From: Micromussa lordhowensis
Taxonomy: Eukaryota > Cnidaria > Anthozoa > Scleractinia > Lobophylliidae
Assembly: GCA_964020085.1 (NCBI GenBank)
Contig: OZ026599.1
Location: 30,318,274 to 30,382,273, forward strand
Length of the DNA: 64,000 nucleotides
Direction: 5' to 3'
The translations under genes and the position numbers were made by a program. The notes under the pieces were generated by a model that saw nothing but the letters and a program-made list of their open reading frames with translations, had not been told where the DNA came from and did no database searches. This document shows positions 12,431 through 24,217 of this stretch, in pieces (the stretch's first letter is position 1; every line of letters begins with the position of its first letter).

Positions 12431-14440
12431 GCCAACCTAGCACAACATTTTGCTGCAAACCGCGCCTCTAAAAGTGCCCGTGGAGCCGAGCTATGTCAAA
12501 TTTGCCAAGGGGACCCCCAGCGCGCGTTTTCTGAAATTCTGCAAAGTTGGGAGCAGGTCAAACTCCTGCAAAAAGAAGGCCAGAAAAAGCACCCTGACGT
12601 GAATGCCATCATGTCCTCACTACAATTTCCTTAAAGTACCAACCTAGCACAACATTTTGCTGCAAACCGCGCCCCTTAAAGTGCCCGTGGAGCCGAGCTA
12701 TGTCAAATTTGCCAAGGGGACCCCCAGCGCGCGTTTTCTGAAATTCTGCAAAGTTGGGAGCAGGTCAAACTCCTGCAAAAAGAAGGCCAGAAAAAACACC
12801 CTGGCGCGAATGCCATCATGTCCTAACTAGCATTTTCTTGAAGTGCCAACCTAGCACAACATTTTGCTGCAAACCGCGCCTCTAAAAGTGCCCGTGGAGC
12901 CGAGCTATGACAAATTTGCCAAGCGGACCCCCAGCGCGCGTTTTCTGAAATTCTGCAAAGTTGGGAGCAGGTCAAACTCCTGCAAAAAGAAGGCCAGAAA
13001 AAGCACCCTGACGTGAATGCCATCATGTCCTCATTAGAATTTCCTTAAAGTACCAACCTAGCACAACATTTTGCTGCAAACCGCGCCCCTTAAAGTGCCC
13101 GTGGAGCCGAGCTATGTCAAATTTGCCAAGGGGACCCCCAGCGCGCGTGTTCTGAAATTTTGCAAAGTTGGGAGCAGGTCAAACTCCTGCAAAAAGAAGG
13201 CCAGAAAAAACACCCTGGTGCGAATGCCATCATGTCCTAACTAAAATTTTCTTGAAGTGTTAACCTAGCACAACATTTTGCTGCAAATCGCGCCTCTAAA
13301 AGTGCCCGTGGAGCCGAGGTATGTCAAATTTGCCAAGGGGACCCTCAGCGCACGTTTTCTGAAATGCTGCAAAGTTGGGAGCAGGTCAAACTCCTGCAAA
13401 AAGAAGGCCAGAAAAAACACCCTGGCGCGAATGCCATCATGTCCTAACTAAAATTTTCTTAAAGTGCCAACCTAGCACAACATTTTGCTGCAAACCGCGC
13501 CTCTAAAAGTGCCCGTGGAGCCGAGCTATGTCAAATTTGCCAAGGGGACCCCCAGCGCGCGTTTTCTGAAATTCTGCAAAGTTGGGAGCAGGTCAAACTC
13601 GTGCAAAAAGAAGGCCAAAAAAAACACCCTGGCGCGAATGCCATCATGTCCTAACTAGCATTTCCTTGAAGTGCCAACCTAGCACAACATTTTGCTGCAA
13701 ACCGCGCCTCTAAAAGTGCCCGTGGAGCCGAGCTATGTCAAATTTGCCAAGCGGACCCCCAGCGCGCGTTTTCTGAAATTCTGCAAAGTTGGGAGCAGGT
13801 CAAACTCCTGCAAAAAGAAGGCCAGAAAAAGCACCCTGGCGTGAATGCCATCATGTTTTCACTACAATTTCCTTGAAGTGCCAACCTAGCACAACATTTT
13901 GCTGCAAACCGCGCCTCTAAAAGTGCCCGTGGAGCCGAGCTATGTCAAATTTGCCAAGGGGACCCCCAGCGCGCGTTTTCTGAAATTCTGCAAAGTTGGG
14001 AGCAGGTCAAACTCCTGCAAAAAGAAGGCCAGAAAAAACACCCTGGCGCAAATGCCATCATGTCCTAACTAGCATTTCCTTGAAGTGCCAACCTAGCACA
14101 ACATTTTGCTGCAAACCGCGCCTCTAAAAGTGCCCGTGGAGCCGAGCTATGTCAAATTTGCCAAGCGGACCCCAAGCGCGTTTTCTGAAATTCTGCAAAG
14201 TTGGGAGCAGGTCAAACTCCTGCAAAAATAAGGCCAGAAAAAGCACCCTGGCGTGAATGCCATCATGTCTTCACTAGGATTTCCTTGAAGTGCCAACCTA
14301 GCACAACATTTTGCTGCAAACCGCGCCTCTTAAAGTGCCCGTGGAGCCGAGCTATGTCAAATTTGCCAAGGGGACCCCCAGCGCGCGTTTTCTGACATTC
14401 TGCAAAGTTGGGAGCAGGTCAAACTCCTGCAAAGAGAAGG
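12431..14440. repeat. Dimeric (2-monomer, about 414 bp) repeat region
   Basis: Alternate monomers share marks two units apart. AAAAAGCACCCTGACGTG followed by GTCCTCA recurs near 12584 and 12998; GCGCCCCTTAAAGTG recurs near 12669 and 13083; CCAAGCGGACCCC recurs near 12921, 13749 and 14162; and AAAAGCACCCTGGCGTG recurs near 13827 and 14240. The pattern is a dimeric higher-order repeat that has been partly scrambled; the CTCAGCGCACG, GAGGTATG-type monomer near 13.3 kb interrupts the alternation. Confidence 0.7.
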
Positions 14441-16739
14441 CCAGAAAAAGCACCCTGGCGCGAATGCCATCATGTCCTAACTAGAATTTCCTTCAAGTGC
14501 CAACCTAGCACAACATTTTGCTGCAAACTGCGCCTCTAAAAGTGCCCGTGGAGCCGAGCTATGTCAAATTTGCCAAGGGGACCCCCAGCGCGCGTTTTCT
14601 GAAATTCTGCAAAGTTGGGAGCAGGTCAAACTCCTGCAAAAAGAAGGCCAGAAAAAACACCCTGGCGCGAATGCCATCATGTTCTAACTACAATGTCCTT
14701 GAAGTGCCAACCTAGCACAACATTTTGCTCCAAACCGCGCCTCTAAAAGTGCCCGTGGAGCCGAGCTATGTCAAAGTTGCCAAGGGGACCCCCAGCGCGC
14801 GTTTTCTGAAATTCTGCAAAGTTGGGAGCAGGTCAAACTCCTGCAAAAAGAAGGCCAGAAAAAACACCCTGGCGCGAATGCCATCATGTCCTAACTACAA
14901 TTTCCTTGAAGTGCCAACCTAGCACAACATTTTGCTGCAAACCGCGCCTCTAAAAGTGCCCGTGGAGCCGAGCTATGTCAAATTTGCCAAGGGGACCCCC
15001 AGCGCGCGTTTTCTGAAATTCTGCAAAGTTGGGAGCAGGTCAAACTCCTTCAAAAAGAAGGCCAGAAAAAACACCCTGGCGCGAATGCCATCATGTCCTA
15101 ACTAGCATTTCCTTAAAGTGCCAACCTAGCACAACATTTTGCTGCAAACCGCGCCTCTAAAAGTGCCCGTGGAGCCGAGCTATGACAAATTTGCCAAGGG
15201 GACCCCCAGCGCGCGTTTTCTGAAATTCTGCAAAGTTGGGAGCAGGTCAAACTCCTGCAAAAAGAAGGCCGGAAAAAACACCCTGGCGCGAATGCCATCA
15301 TGTCCTAACTAGGATTTCCTTCAAGTGGCAACCTAGCACAACATTTTGCTGCAAACCGCGCCTCTAAAAGTCCCCGTGGAGCCGAGCTATGTCAAATTTG
15401 CCAAGGGGACCCCCAGCGCGCGTTTTCTGAAATTCTGCAAAGTTGGGAGCAGGTCAAACTCCTGCAAAAAAAAGGCCAGAAAAAACACCCTGGCGCGAAT
15501 CCCATCATGTCCTAACTAAAATTTCCTTCAAGTGCCAACCTAGCACAACATTTTGCTGCAAACCGCGCCTCTAAAAGTGCCCGTGGAGCCGAGCTATGTC
15601 AAATTTGCCAAGAAGACCCCCAGCGCGCGTTTTCTGAAATTCTGCAAAGTTGGGAGCAGGTCAAACTCCTGCAAAGAGAAGGCCAGAAAAAGCACCCTGG
15701 CGCGAATGCCATCATGTCCTAACTAGAATTTCCTTCAAGTGCCAACCTAGCACAACATTTTGCTGCAAACCGCGCCTCTAAAAGTGCCCGTGGAGCCGAG
15801 CTATGTCAAATTTGCCAAGGGGACCCCCAGCGCGCGTTTTCTGAAATTCTGCAAAGTTGGGAGCAGGTCAAACTCCTGCAAAAAGAAGGCCAGAAAAAAC
15901 ACCCTGGCGCGAATGCCATCATGTCCTAACTAAAATTTCCTTGAAGTGCCAACCTAGCACAACATTTTGCTGGAAACCGCGCCTCTAAAAGTGCCCGTGG
16001 AGCCGAGCTATGTCAAATTTGCCAAGGGGACCCCCAGCGCGCGTTTTCTGAAATTCTGCAAAGTTGGGAGCAGGTCAAACTCTTGCAAAAAGAAGGCCAG
16101 AAAAAACACCCTGGCGCGAATGCCATCATGTCCTAACTACAATTTCCTTGAAGTGCCAACCTAGCACAACATTTTGCTGCAAACCGCGCCTCTAAAAATG
16201 CCCGTGGAGCCGAGCTATGTCAAATTTGCCAAGGGGACCCCCAGCGCGCATTTTCTGAAATTCTGCAAAGTTGGGAGCAGGTCAAACTCCTGCAAAAACA
16301 AGGCCAGAAAAAACACCCTGGCGCGAATGCCATCATGTCCTAACTAGGATTTCCTTGAAGTGCTAACCTAGCACAACACTTTGCTGCAAACCGCGCCTCT
16401 AAAAGTGCCCGTGGAGCCGAGCTATGCCAAATTTTCCAAGGGGACCCCCAGCGCGCGTTTTCTGAAATTCTGCAAAGTTGGGAGCAGGTCAAACTCCTGC
16501 AAAAAGAAGGCCAGAAAAAACACCCTGGCGCGAATGCCATCATGTCCTAACTAGCATTTCCTTGAAGTGCCAACCTAGCACAACAATTTGCTGCAAACCG
16601 CGCTTCTAAAAGTGCCCGTGGAGCCGAGCTATGTCAAATTTGCCAAGGGGACCCCCAGCGCGCGTTTTCTGAAATTCTGCAAAGTTGGGAGAAGGTCAAA
16701 CTCCTGCAAAAAGAAGGCCAGAAAAAACACCCTGGTGCA
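14441..16739. repeat. Monomeric stretch, mostly near-consensus copies
   Basis: About eleven monomers close to consensus with private changes (for example TTTTGCTCCAAACC near 14727, CTCCTTCAAAAAG near 15046, GCCAAGAAGACC near 15608 and TTTGCTGGAAACC near 15966). The pair CTGCAAAGAGAAGG with AAAAAGCACCC occurs near 14430 and again near 15672, about six monomers (1242 bp) apart. The ACAACAATTTGC variant typical of the central zone first appears at about 16.58 kb. Confidence 0.65.
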
Positions 16740-17981
16740 AATGCCATCATGTCCTATCGAAAATTTCCTTAAAGCGCCAACCTAGCACAACATTTTGCTG
16801 CAAACCGCGCCTCTAAAAGTGCCCGTGGAGCCGAGCTATGTCAAATTTGCCAAGGGGACCCCCAGCGCGCGTTTTCTGAAATTCTGCAAAGTTGGGAGCA
16901 GGTCAAACTCCTGCAAAAAGAAGGCCAGAAAAAACACCCTGGCGCGAATGCCATCATGTCCTAACTAGGATTTCCTTAAAGTGCCAACCTAGCACAACAA
17001 TTTGCTGCAAACCGCGCCTCTAAAAGTGCCCGTGGAGCCGAGCTATGTCAATTTTGCCAAGGGGACCCCCAGCGCGCGTTTTCTGAAATTCTGCAAAGTT
17101 GGGAGCAGGTCAAACTCCTGCAAAAAGAAGGCCAGAAAAAACACTCTGGTGCGAATGCCATCATGTCCTAACGAAAATTTCCTTAAAGTGCCAACCTAGC
17201 ACAACATTTTGCTGCAAACTGCGCCTCTAAAAGTGCCCGTGGAGCCGAGCTATGTCAAATTTGCCAAGGGGACCCCCAGCGCGCGTTTTCTGAAATTCTG
17301 CAAAGTTGGGAGCAGGTCAAACTCCTGCAAAAAGAAGGCCAGAAAAAACACCCTGGCGCGAATGCCATTATGTCCTAACTAAGATTTCCTTGAAGTGCCA
17401 ACCTAGCACAACATTTTGCTGCAAACCGCGCCTCTAAAAGTGCCCGTGGAGCCGAGCTATGTCAAATTTGCCAAGGGGACCCCCAGCGCGCGTTTTCTGA
17501 AATTCTGCAAAGTTGGGAGCAGGTCAAACTCCTGCAAAAAGAAGGCCAGCAATAACACCCTAGCGCGAATGCCATCATGTCCTGTTTAAAATTTCCTTGA
17601 AGTGCCAACCTAGCACAACATTTTGCTGCAAACCGCGCCTCTAAAAGTTCCCTTGGAGCCGAGCTATGTCAAATTTGCCAAGGGGACCCCCAGCGCGCGT
17701 TTTCTGAAATTCTGCAAAGTTGGGAGCAGGTCAAACTCCTGCAAAAAGAAGGCCAGAGAAAACACCCTGGCGCGAATGGCATCATGTCCTAGTTAGGATT
17801 TCCTTGAAGAGCAAACCTAGCACAACATTTTGCTGCAAACCGCGCCTCTAAAAATGCCCGTGGAGCCGAGCTATGCCAAATTTGCCAAGGGGACCCCCAG
17901 CGCGCGTTTTCTGAAATTCTGCAAAGTTGGGAGCAGGTCAAACTCCTGCAAAAAGAAGGCCAAAAAAAACACCCTGGTGCG
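16740..17981. repeat. 6-monomer higher-order repeat, copy 1 (1242 bp period)
   Basis: The unit is marked by CCTATCGAAAATTTCC with AAAGCGCC (near 16755), TGTCAATTTTGCC (near 17045), AACACTCTGGTGCG (near 17141), CAATAACACCCTAGCGCG with CCTGTTTAAAATT (near 17551), GTTCCCTTGGAGCC (near 17647) and GAAGAGCAAACC (near 17806). All recur at +1242. This is a different six-monomer unit from that at 6.7-9.2 kb. Confidence 0.85.
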
Positions 17982-19094
17982 AATGCCATCATGTCCTATC
18001 GAAAATTTCCTTAAAGCGCCAACCTAGTACAACATTTTGCTGCAAACCGCGCCTCTAAAAGTGCCCGTGGAGCCGAGCTATGTCAAATTTGCCAAGGGGA
18101 CCCCCAGCGCGCGTTTTCTGAAATTCTGCAAAGTTGGGAGCAGGTCAAACTCCTGCAAAAAGAAGGCCAGAAAAAACACCCTGGCGCGAATGCCATCATG
18201 TCCTAACTAGGATTTCCTTAAAGTGCCAACCTAGCACAACAATTTGCTGCAAACCGCGCCTCTAAAAGTGCCCGTGGAGCCGAGCTATGTCAATTTTGCC
18301 AAGGGGACCCCCAGCGCGCGTTTTCTGAAATTCTGCAAAGTTGGGAGCAGGTCAAACTCCTGCAAAAAGAAGGCCAGAAAAAACACTCTGGTGCGAATGC
18401 CATCATGTCCTAACGAAAATTTCCTTAAAGTGCCAACCTAGCACAACATTTTGCTGCAAACTGCGCCTCTAAAAGTGCCCGTGGAGCCGAGCTATGTCAA
18501 ATTTGCCAAGGGGACCCCCAGCGCGCGTTTTCTGAAATTCTGCAAAGTTGGGAGCAGGTCAAACTCCTGCAAAAAGAAGGCCAGAAAAAACACCCTGGCG
18601 CGAATGCCATTATGTCCTAACTAAGATTTCCTTAAAGTGCCAACCTAGCACAACATTTTGCTGCAAACCGCGCCTCTAAAAGTGCCCGTGGAGCCGAGCT
18701 ATGTCAAATTTGCCAAGGGGACCCCCAGCGCGCGTTTTCTGAAATTCTGCAAAGTTGGGAGCAGGTCAAACTCCTGCAAAAAGAAGGCCAGCAATAACAC
18801 CCTAGCGCGAATGCCATCATGTCCTGTTTAAAATTTCCTTGAAGTGCCAACCTAGCACAACATTTTGCTGCAAACCGCGCCTCTAAAAGTTCCCTTGGAG
18901 CCGAGCTATGTCAAATTTGCCAAGGGGACCCCCAGCGCGCGTTTTCTGAAATTCTGCAAAGTTGGGAGCAGGTCAAACTCCTGCAAAAAGAAGGCCAGAG
19001 AAAACACCCTGGCGCGAATGGCATCATGTCCTAGTTAGGATTTCCTTGAAGAGCAAACCTAGCACAACATTTTGCTGCAAACCGCGCCTCTAAA
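17982..19094. repeat. 6-monomer higher-order repeat, copy 2 (1242 bp period, slightly incomplete)
   Basis: A tandem duplicate of the previous unit in which all its rare variants recur at +1242. I saw one clear internal difference (TTTCCTTGAAG near 17390 versus TTTCCTTAAAG near 18632). The match ends by about 19095, where AAAATGCCC becomes AAAAGTGCCC, so the second copy appears to be about 90% of a period, unless that site is a later point change. Confidence 0.8.
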
Positions 19095-19899
19095 AGTGCC
19101 CGTGGAGCCGAGCTATGTCAAATTTGCCAAGGGGACCCCCAGCGCGCGTTTTCTGAAATTCTGCAAAGTTGGGAGCAGGTCAAACTCCTGCAAAAAGAAG
19201 GCCAGAAAAAACACCCTGGCGCGAATGCCATCATGTCTTAACTAAGATTTCCTTTAAGTGCCAATCAAGCACAACATTTTGCTGCAAACCGCGCCTCTAA
19301 AAGTGCCCGTGGAGCCGAGCTATGTCAAATTTGCCAAGGGGACCCTTAGCGGGCGTTTTCTGAAATTCTGCAAAGTTGGGAGCAGGTCAAACTCCTGCAA
19401 AAAGAAGGCCAGAAAAAACACCCTGGCGCGAATGCCATCATGTCTTAACTAGAATTTCCTTAAAGTGCCAACCTAGCACAACATTTTGCTGCAAACCGCG
19501 CCTCTAAAAGTGCCCGTGGAGCCGAGCTATGTCAAATTTGCCAAGGGGACCCCCAGCGCGCGTTTTCTGAAATTCTGCAAAGTTGGGAGCAGGTCAAACT
19601 CCTGCAAAAAGAAGGCCAGAAAAAAACACCCTGGCGCGAATGCCATCATGTCTTAACTAGAATTTCCTTGAAGTGCCAACCTGCACAACATTTTGCTGCA
19701 AACCGCGCCTCTAAAAGTGCCCGTGGAGCCGAGCTATGTCAAATTTGCCAAGGGGACCCCCAGCGCGCGTTTTCTGAAATTCTGCAAAGTTGGGAGCAGG
19801 TCAAACTCCTGCAAAAAGAAGGCCAGAAAAAACACCCTGGCGCGAATGCCATCATGTCCTAACTACAATTTCCTTAAAGTGCCAACCTAGCACAACATT
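19095..19899. repeat. Four monomers, one of the ATCAAGCAC / TTAGCGGGCG type
   Basis: The monomer near 19279 is preceded by CCAATCAAGCACAAC and carries CCCTTAGCGGGCG. This combination is otherwise seen at 35.4, 36.9, 37.7 and 38.5 kb, about 16-19 kb away. Near 19680 a one-base loss gives CCAACCTGCAC, removing the usual TAG. No gene was seen. Confidence 0.7.
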
Positions 19900-21762
19900 T
19901 TGCTGCAAACCGCGCCTCTAAAAATGCCCGTGGAGCCGAGCTATGTCAAATTTGCCAAGGGGACCCCCAGCGCGCGTTTTCTGAAATATTGCAAAGTTGG
20001 GAGCAGGTCAAACTCCTGCAAAAAAAAGGCCAGAAAATACACCCTGGCGCGAATGTCATCATGTCCTAACTAAAATTTCCTTAAAGTGCTAACCTAGCAC
20101 AACATTTTGCTGCAAACCGCGCCTCTAAAAGTGCCCGTGGAGCCGAGCTATGTCAAATTTGCCAAGGGGACCCCCAGCGCGCGTTTTCTGAAATTCTGCA
20201 AAGTTGGGAGCAGGTCAATCTCCTGCAAAAAGAAGGCCAGAAAAAACACCCTGGTGCGAATGCCATCATGTCCTAACGAAGATTTCCTTAAAGTGCCAAC
20301 CTAGCACAACATTTTGCTGCAAACCGCGCCTCTAAAAGTGCCCGTAGAGCCGAGCTATGTCAAATTTGCCAAGGGGACCCCCAGCGCGCGTTTTCTGAAA
20401 TTCTGCAAAGTTGGGAGCAGGTCAAACTCCTGCAAAAAGAAGGCCAGAAAAAACACCCTGGCGCGAATGCCATCATGTCCTAACTAGAATTTCCTTTAAG
20501 TGCCAACCTAGCACAACATTTTGCTGCAAACCGCGCCTCTAAAAATGCCCGTGGAGCCGAGCTATGTCAAATTTGCCAAGGGGACCCCCAGCGCGCGTTT
20601 TCTGAAATTTTGCAAAGTTGGGAGCAGGTCAAACTCCTGCAAAAAAAAGGCCAGAAAATACACCCTGGCGCGAATGTCATCATGTCCTAACTAAAATTTC
20701 CTTAAAGTGCTAACCTAGCACAACATTTTGCTGCAAACTGCGCCTCTAAAAGTGCCCGTGGAGCCGAGCTATGCCAAATTTGCCAAGGGGACCCCCAGCG
20801 CGCGTTTTCTGAAATTCTGCAAAGTTGGGAGCAGGTCAATCTCCTGCAAAAAGAAGGCCAGAAAAAACACCCTGGTGCGAATGCCATCATGTGCTAACGA
20901 AGATTTCCTTAAAGTGCCAACCTAGCACAACATTTTGCTGCAAACCGCGCCTCTAAAAGTGCCCGTGGAGCCGAGCTATGTCAAATTTGCCAAGGGGACC
21001 CCCAGCGCGCGTTTTCTGAAATTCTGCAAAGTTGGGAGCAGGTCAAACTCCTGCAAAAAGAAGGCCAGAAAAAACACCCTGGCGCGAATGCCATCATGTC
21101 GTAACTAGGATTTCCTTCAAGTGCCAACCTAGCACAACATTTTGCTGCAAACCGCGCCTCTAAAAATACCCGTGGAGCCGAACTATGTCAAATTTGCCAA
21201 GGGGACCCCCAGCGCGCGTTTTCTGAAATTTTGCAAAGTTGGGAGCAGGTCAAACTCCTGCAAAAAGAAGGCCAGAAAAAACTCCCTGGCGCAAATGTCA
21301 TCATGTCCTAACTAAGCTTTCCTTAAAGTGCTAACCTAGCATAACATTTTGCTGCAAACCGCGCCTCTAAAAGTGCCCGTGGAGCCGAGCTATGCCAAAT
21401 TTGCCAAGGGGACCCCCAGCGCGCGTTTTCTGAAATTCTGCAAAGTTGGGAGCAGGTCAATCTCCTGCAAAAAGAAGGCCAGAAAAAACACCCTTGTGCG
21501 AATGCCATCATGTCCTAACGAGGATTTCCTTAAAGTGCCAACCTAGCACAACATTTTGCTGCAAATCGCGCCTCTAAAAGTGCCCGTGGAGCCGAGCTAT
21601 GTCAAATTTGCCAAGGGGACCCCCAGCGCGCGTTTTCTGAAATTCTGCAAAGTTGGGAGCAGGTCAAACTCTTGCAAAAAGAAGGCCAGAAAAAACACCC
21701 TGGCGCGAATGCCATCATGTCTTAACTAGGATTTCCTTGAAGTGCCAACCTAGCACAACAAT
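19900..21762. repeat. 3-monomer higher-order repeat, three copies (621 bp period)
   Basis: Copies are 19900-20520, 20521-21141 and 21142-21762. The first monomer of each has an AAAAATGCCC or AAAAATACCC start, GAAATATTGC or GAAATTTTGC, and GTCATCATG; the second has GGTCAATCTCC, GGTGCG or TGTGCG, and AACGA; the third is near consensus. The first two copies also share GAAAATACACCC, which the third lacks, so the third is more diverged. Related 3-mers occur at 39374-39993 and 41446-42066. Confidence 0.85.
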
Positions 21763-21939
21763 TTGCTGCAAACCGCGCCTCTAAAAGTGCCCGTGGAGCC
21801 GAGCTATGTCAAATTTGCCAAGGGGACCCCCAGCGCGCGTTTTCTGAAATTCTGCAAAGTTGGGAGCAGGTCAAACTCCTGCAAAAAGAAGGCCAGAAAA
21901 AACACCCTGGTGCGAATGCCATCATGTCCTAACGAGGAT

Positions 21940-24217
21940 TTCCTTGAAGTGCCAACCTAGCACAACATTTTGCTGCAAACCGCGCCTCTAAAAGTGCCCG
22001 TGGAGCCGAGCTATGTCAAATTTGCCAAGGGGACCCCCAGCGCGCGTTTTCTGAAATTCTGCAAAGTTGGGAGCAGGTCAAACTCCTGCAAAAAGAAGGC
22101 CAAAAAAAAAACCCTGGCGCGAATGCCATCATGTCCTAACTACGATTTCCTTAAAGTGCCAACCTAGCACAACATTTTGTTGCAAACCGCACCTCTAAAA
22201 GTGCCCGATGAGCCGAGCTATGTCAAATTTGCCAAGGGGACCCCCAGCGCGCGTTTTCTGAAATTCTGCAAAGTTGGGAGCAGGTCAATCTCCTGCAAAA
22301 AGAAGGCCAGAAAAAACACCCTGGTGCGAATGCCATCATGTCCTAACGAGAATTTTCTTAAAGTGCCAACCTAGCACAACATTTTGCTGCAAACCGCGCC
22401 TCTAAAAGTGCCCGTGGAGCCGAGCTATGTCAAATTTGCCAAGGGGACCCCCAGCGCGCGTTTTCTGAAATTCTGCAAAGTTGGGAGCAGGTCAAACTCC
22501 TGCAAAAAGAAGGCCAGAAAAAACACCCTGGCGCGAATGCCATCATGTCTTAACTAAGATTTCCTTGAAGTGCCAACCTAGCACAACAATTTGCTGCACA
22601 CCGCGCCTCTAAAAGTGCCCGTGGAGCCGAGCTATGTCAAATTTGCCAAGGGGACCCCCAGCGCGCGTTTTCTGAAATTCTGCAAAGTTGGGAGCAGGTC
22701 AAACTCCTGCAAAAAGAAGGCCAGAAAAAACACCCTGGTGCGAATGCCATCATGTCCTAACGAGAATTTCCTTCAAGTGCCAACCTAGCACAACATTTTG
22801 CTGCAAACCGCGCCTCTAAAAGTGCCCGTGGAGCCGAGCTATGTCAAATTTGCCAAGGGGACCCCCAGCGCGCGTTTTCTGAAATTCTGCAAAGTTGGGA
22901 GCAGGTCAAACTCCTGCAAAAAGAAGGCCAGAAAAAACACCCTGGCGCGAATGCCATCATGTCTTAACTAAGATTTCCTTGAAGTGCCAACCTAGCACAA
23001 CAATTTGCTGCACACCGCGCCTCTAAAAGTGCCCGTGGAGCCGAGCTATGTCAAATTTGCCAAGGGGACCCCCAGCGCGCGTTTTCTGAAATTCTGCAAA
23101 GTTGGGAGCAGGTCAAACTCCTGCAAAAAGAAGGCCAGAAAAAACACCCTGTTGCGAATGCCATCATGTCCTAACGAGAATTTCCTTGAAGCGCCAACCT
23201 AGCACAACATTTTGCTGCAAACCGCGCCTCTAAAAGTGCCCGTGGAGCCGAGCTATGTCAAATTTGCCAAGGGGACCCCCAGCGCGCGTTTTCTGAAATT
23301 CTGCAAAGTTGGGAGCAGGTCAAACTCCTGCAAAAAGAAGGCCAGAAAAAACACCCTGGCGCGAATGCCATCATGTCCTAACTAAAATTTCCTTGAAGTG
23401 CCAACCTAGCACAACATTTTGCTGCAAACCGCGCCTCTAAAAATGCCCGTGGAACCGAGCTATGTCAAATTTGCCAAGGGGACCCCCAGCGCGCGTTTTC
23501 TGAAATTCTGCAAAGTTGGGAGCAGGTCAAACTCCTGCAAAAAGAAGGCCACAAAAAACACCCTTCCGCGAATGCCATCATGTCCTATCTAGAATTTCCT
23601 TGAAGTGCCAACCTAGCACAACAATTTGCTGCAAACCGCGCCTCTAAAAGTGCCCGTGGAGCCGAGCTATGTCAATTTTGCCAAGGGGACCCCCAGCGCG
23701 CGTTTTCTGAAATTCTGCAAAGTTGGGAGCAGGTCAAACTCCTGCAAAAAGAAGGCCAGAAAAAACACCCTGGTGCGAATGCCATCATGTTCTAACTAGG
23801 ATTTCCTTCAAGTGCCAACCTAGCACAACATTTTGCTGCAAACCGCGCCTCTAAAAGTGCCCGTGGAGCCGAGCTATGTCAAATTTGCCAAGGGGACCCC
23901 CAGCGCGCGTTTTCTGAAATTCTGCAAAGTTGGGAGCAGGTCAAACTCCTGCAAAAAGAAGGCCAGAAAAAACACCCTGGCGCGAATGCCATCATGTCCT
24001 AACTAACATTTCCTTAAAGTGCCAACCTAGCACAACATTTTGCTGCAAATCGCGCCTCTAAAAGTGCCCGTGGAGCCGAGCTATGTCAAATTTGCCAAGG
24101 GGACCCCCAGCGCGCGTTTTCTGAAATTCTGCAAAGTTGGGAGCAGGTCAAACTCCTGGAAAAAGAAGGCCAGAAAAAAACACCCTGGCGCGAATGCCAT
24201 CATGTCTTAACTAAGAT
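21940..24217. repeat. 11-monomer higher-order repeat, copy 1 (2278 bp period)
   Basis: Eleven monomers recur in order at +2278. Marks include GCCAAAAAAAAAACC (near 22100), GTGCCCGATGAGCC (near 22201), AACGAGAATTTTC (near 22343), TTGCTGCACACCGCG (near 22591 and 23005), CCCTGTTGCG (near 23147), GGAACCGAGC (near 23451), CACCCTTCCGCG (near 23560) and CTCCTGGAAAAAG (near 24151). A nested dimer (414 bp) lies within it: 22384-22797 and 22798-23211 differ at only a few sites. Confidence 0.9.
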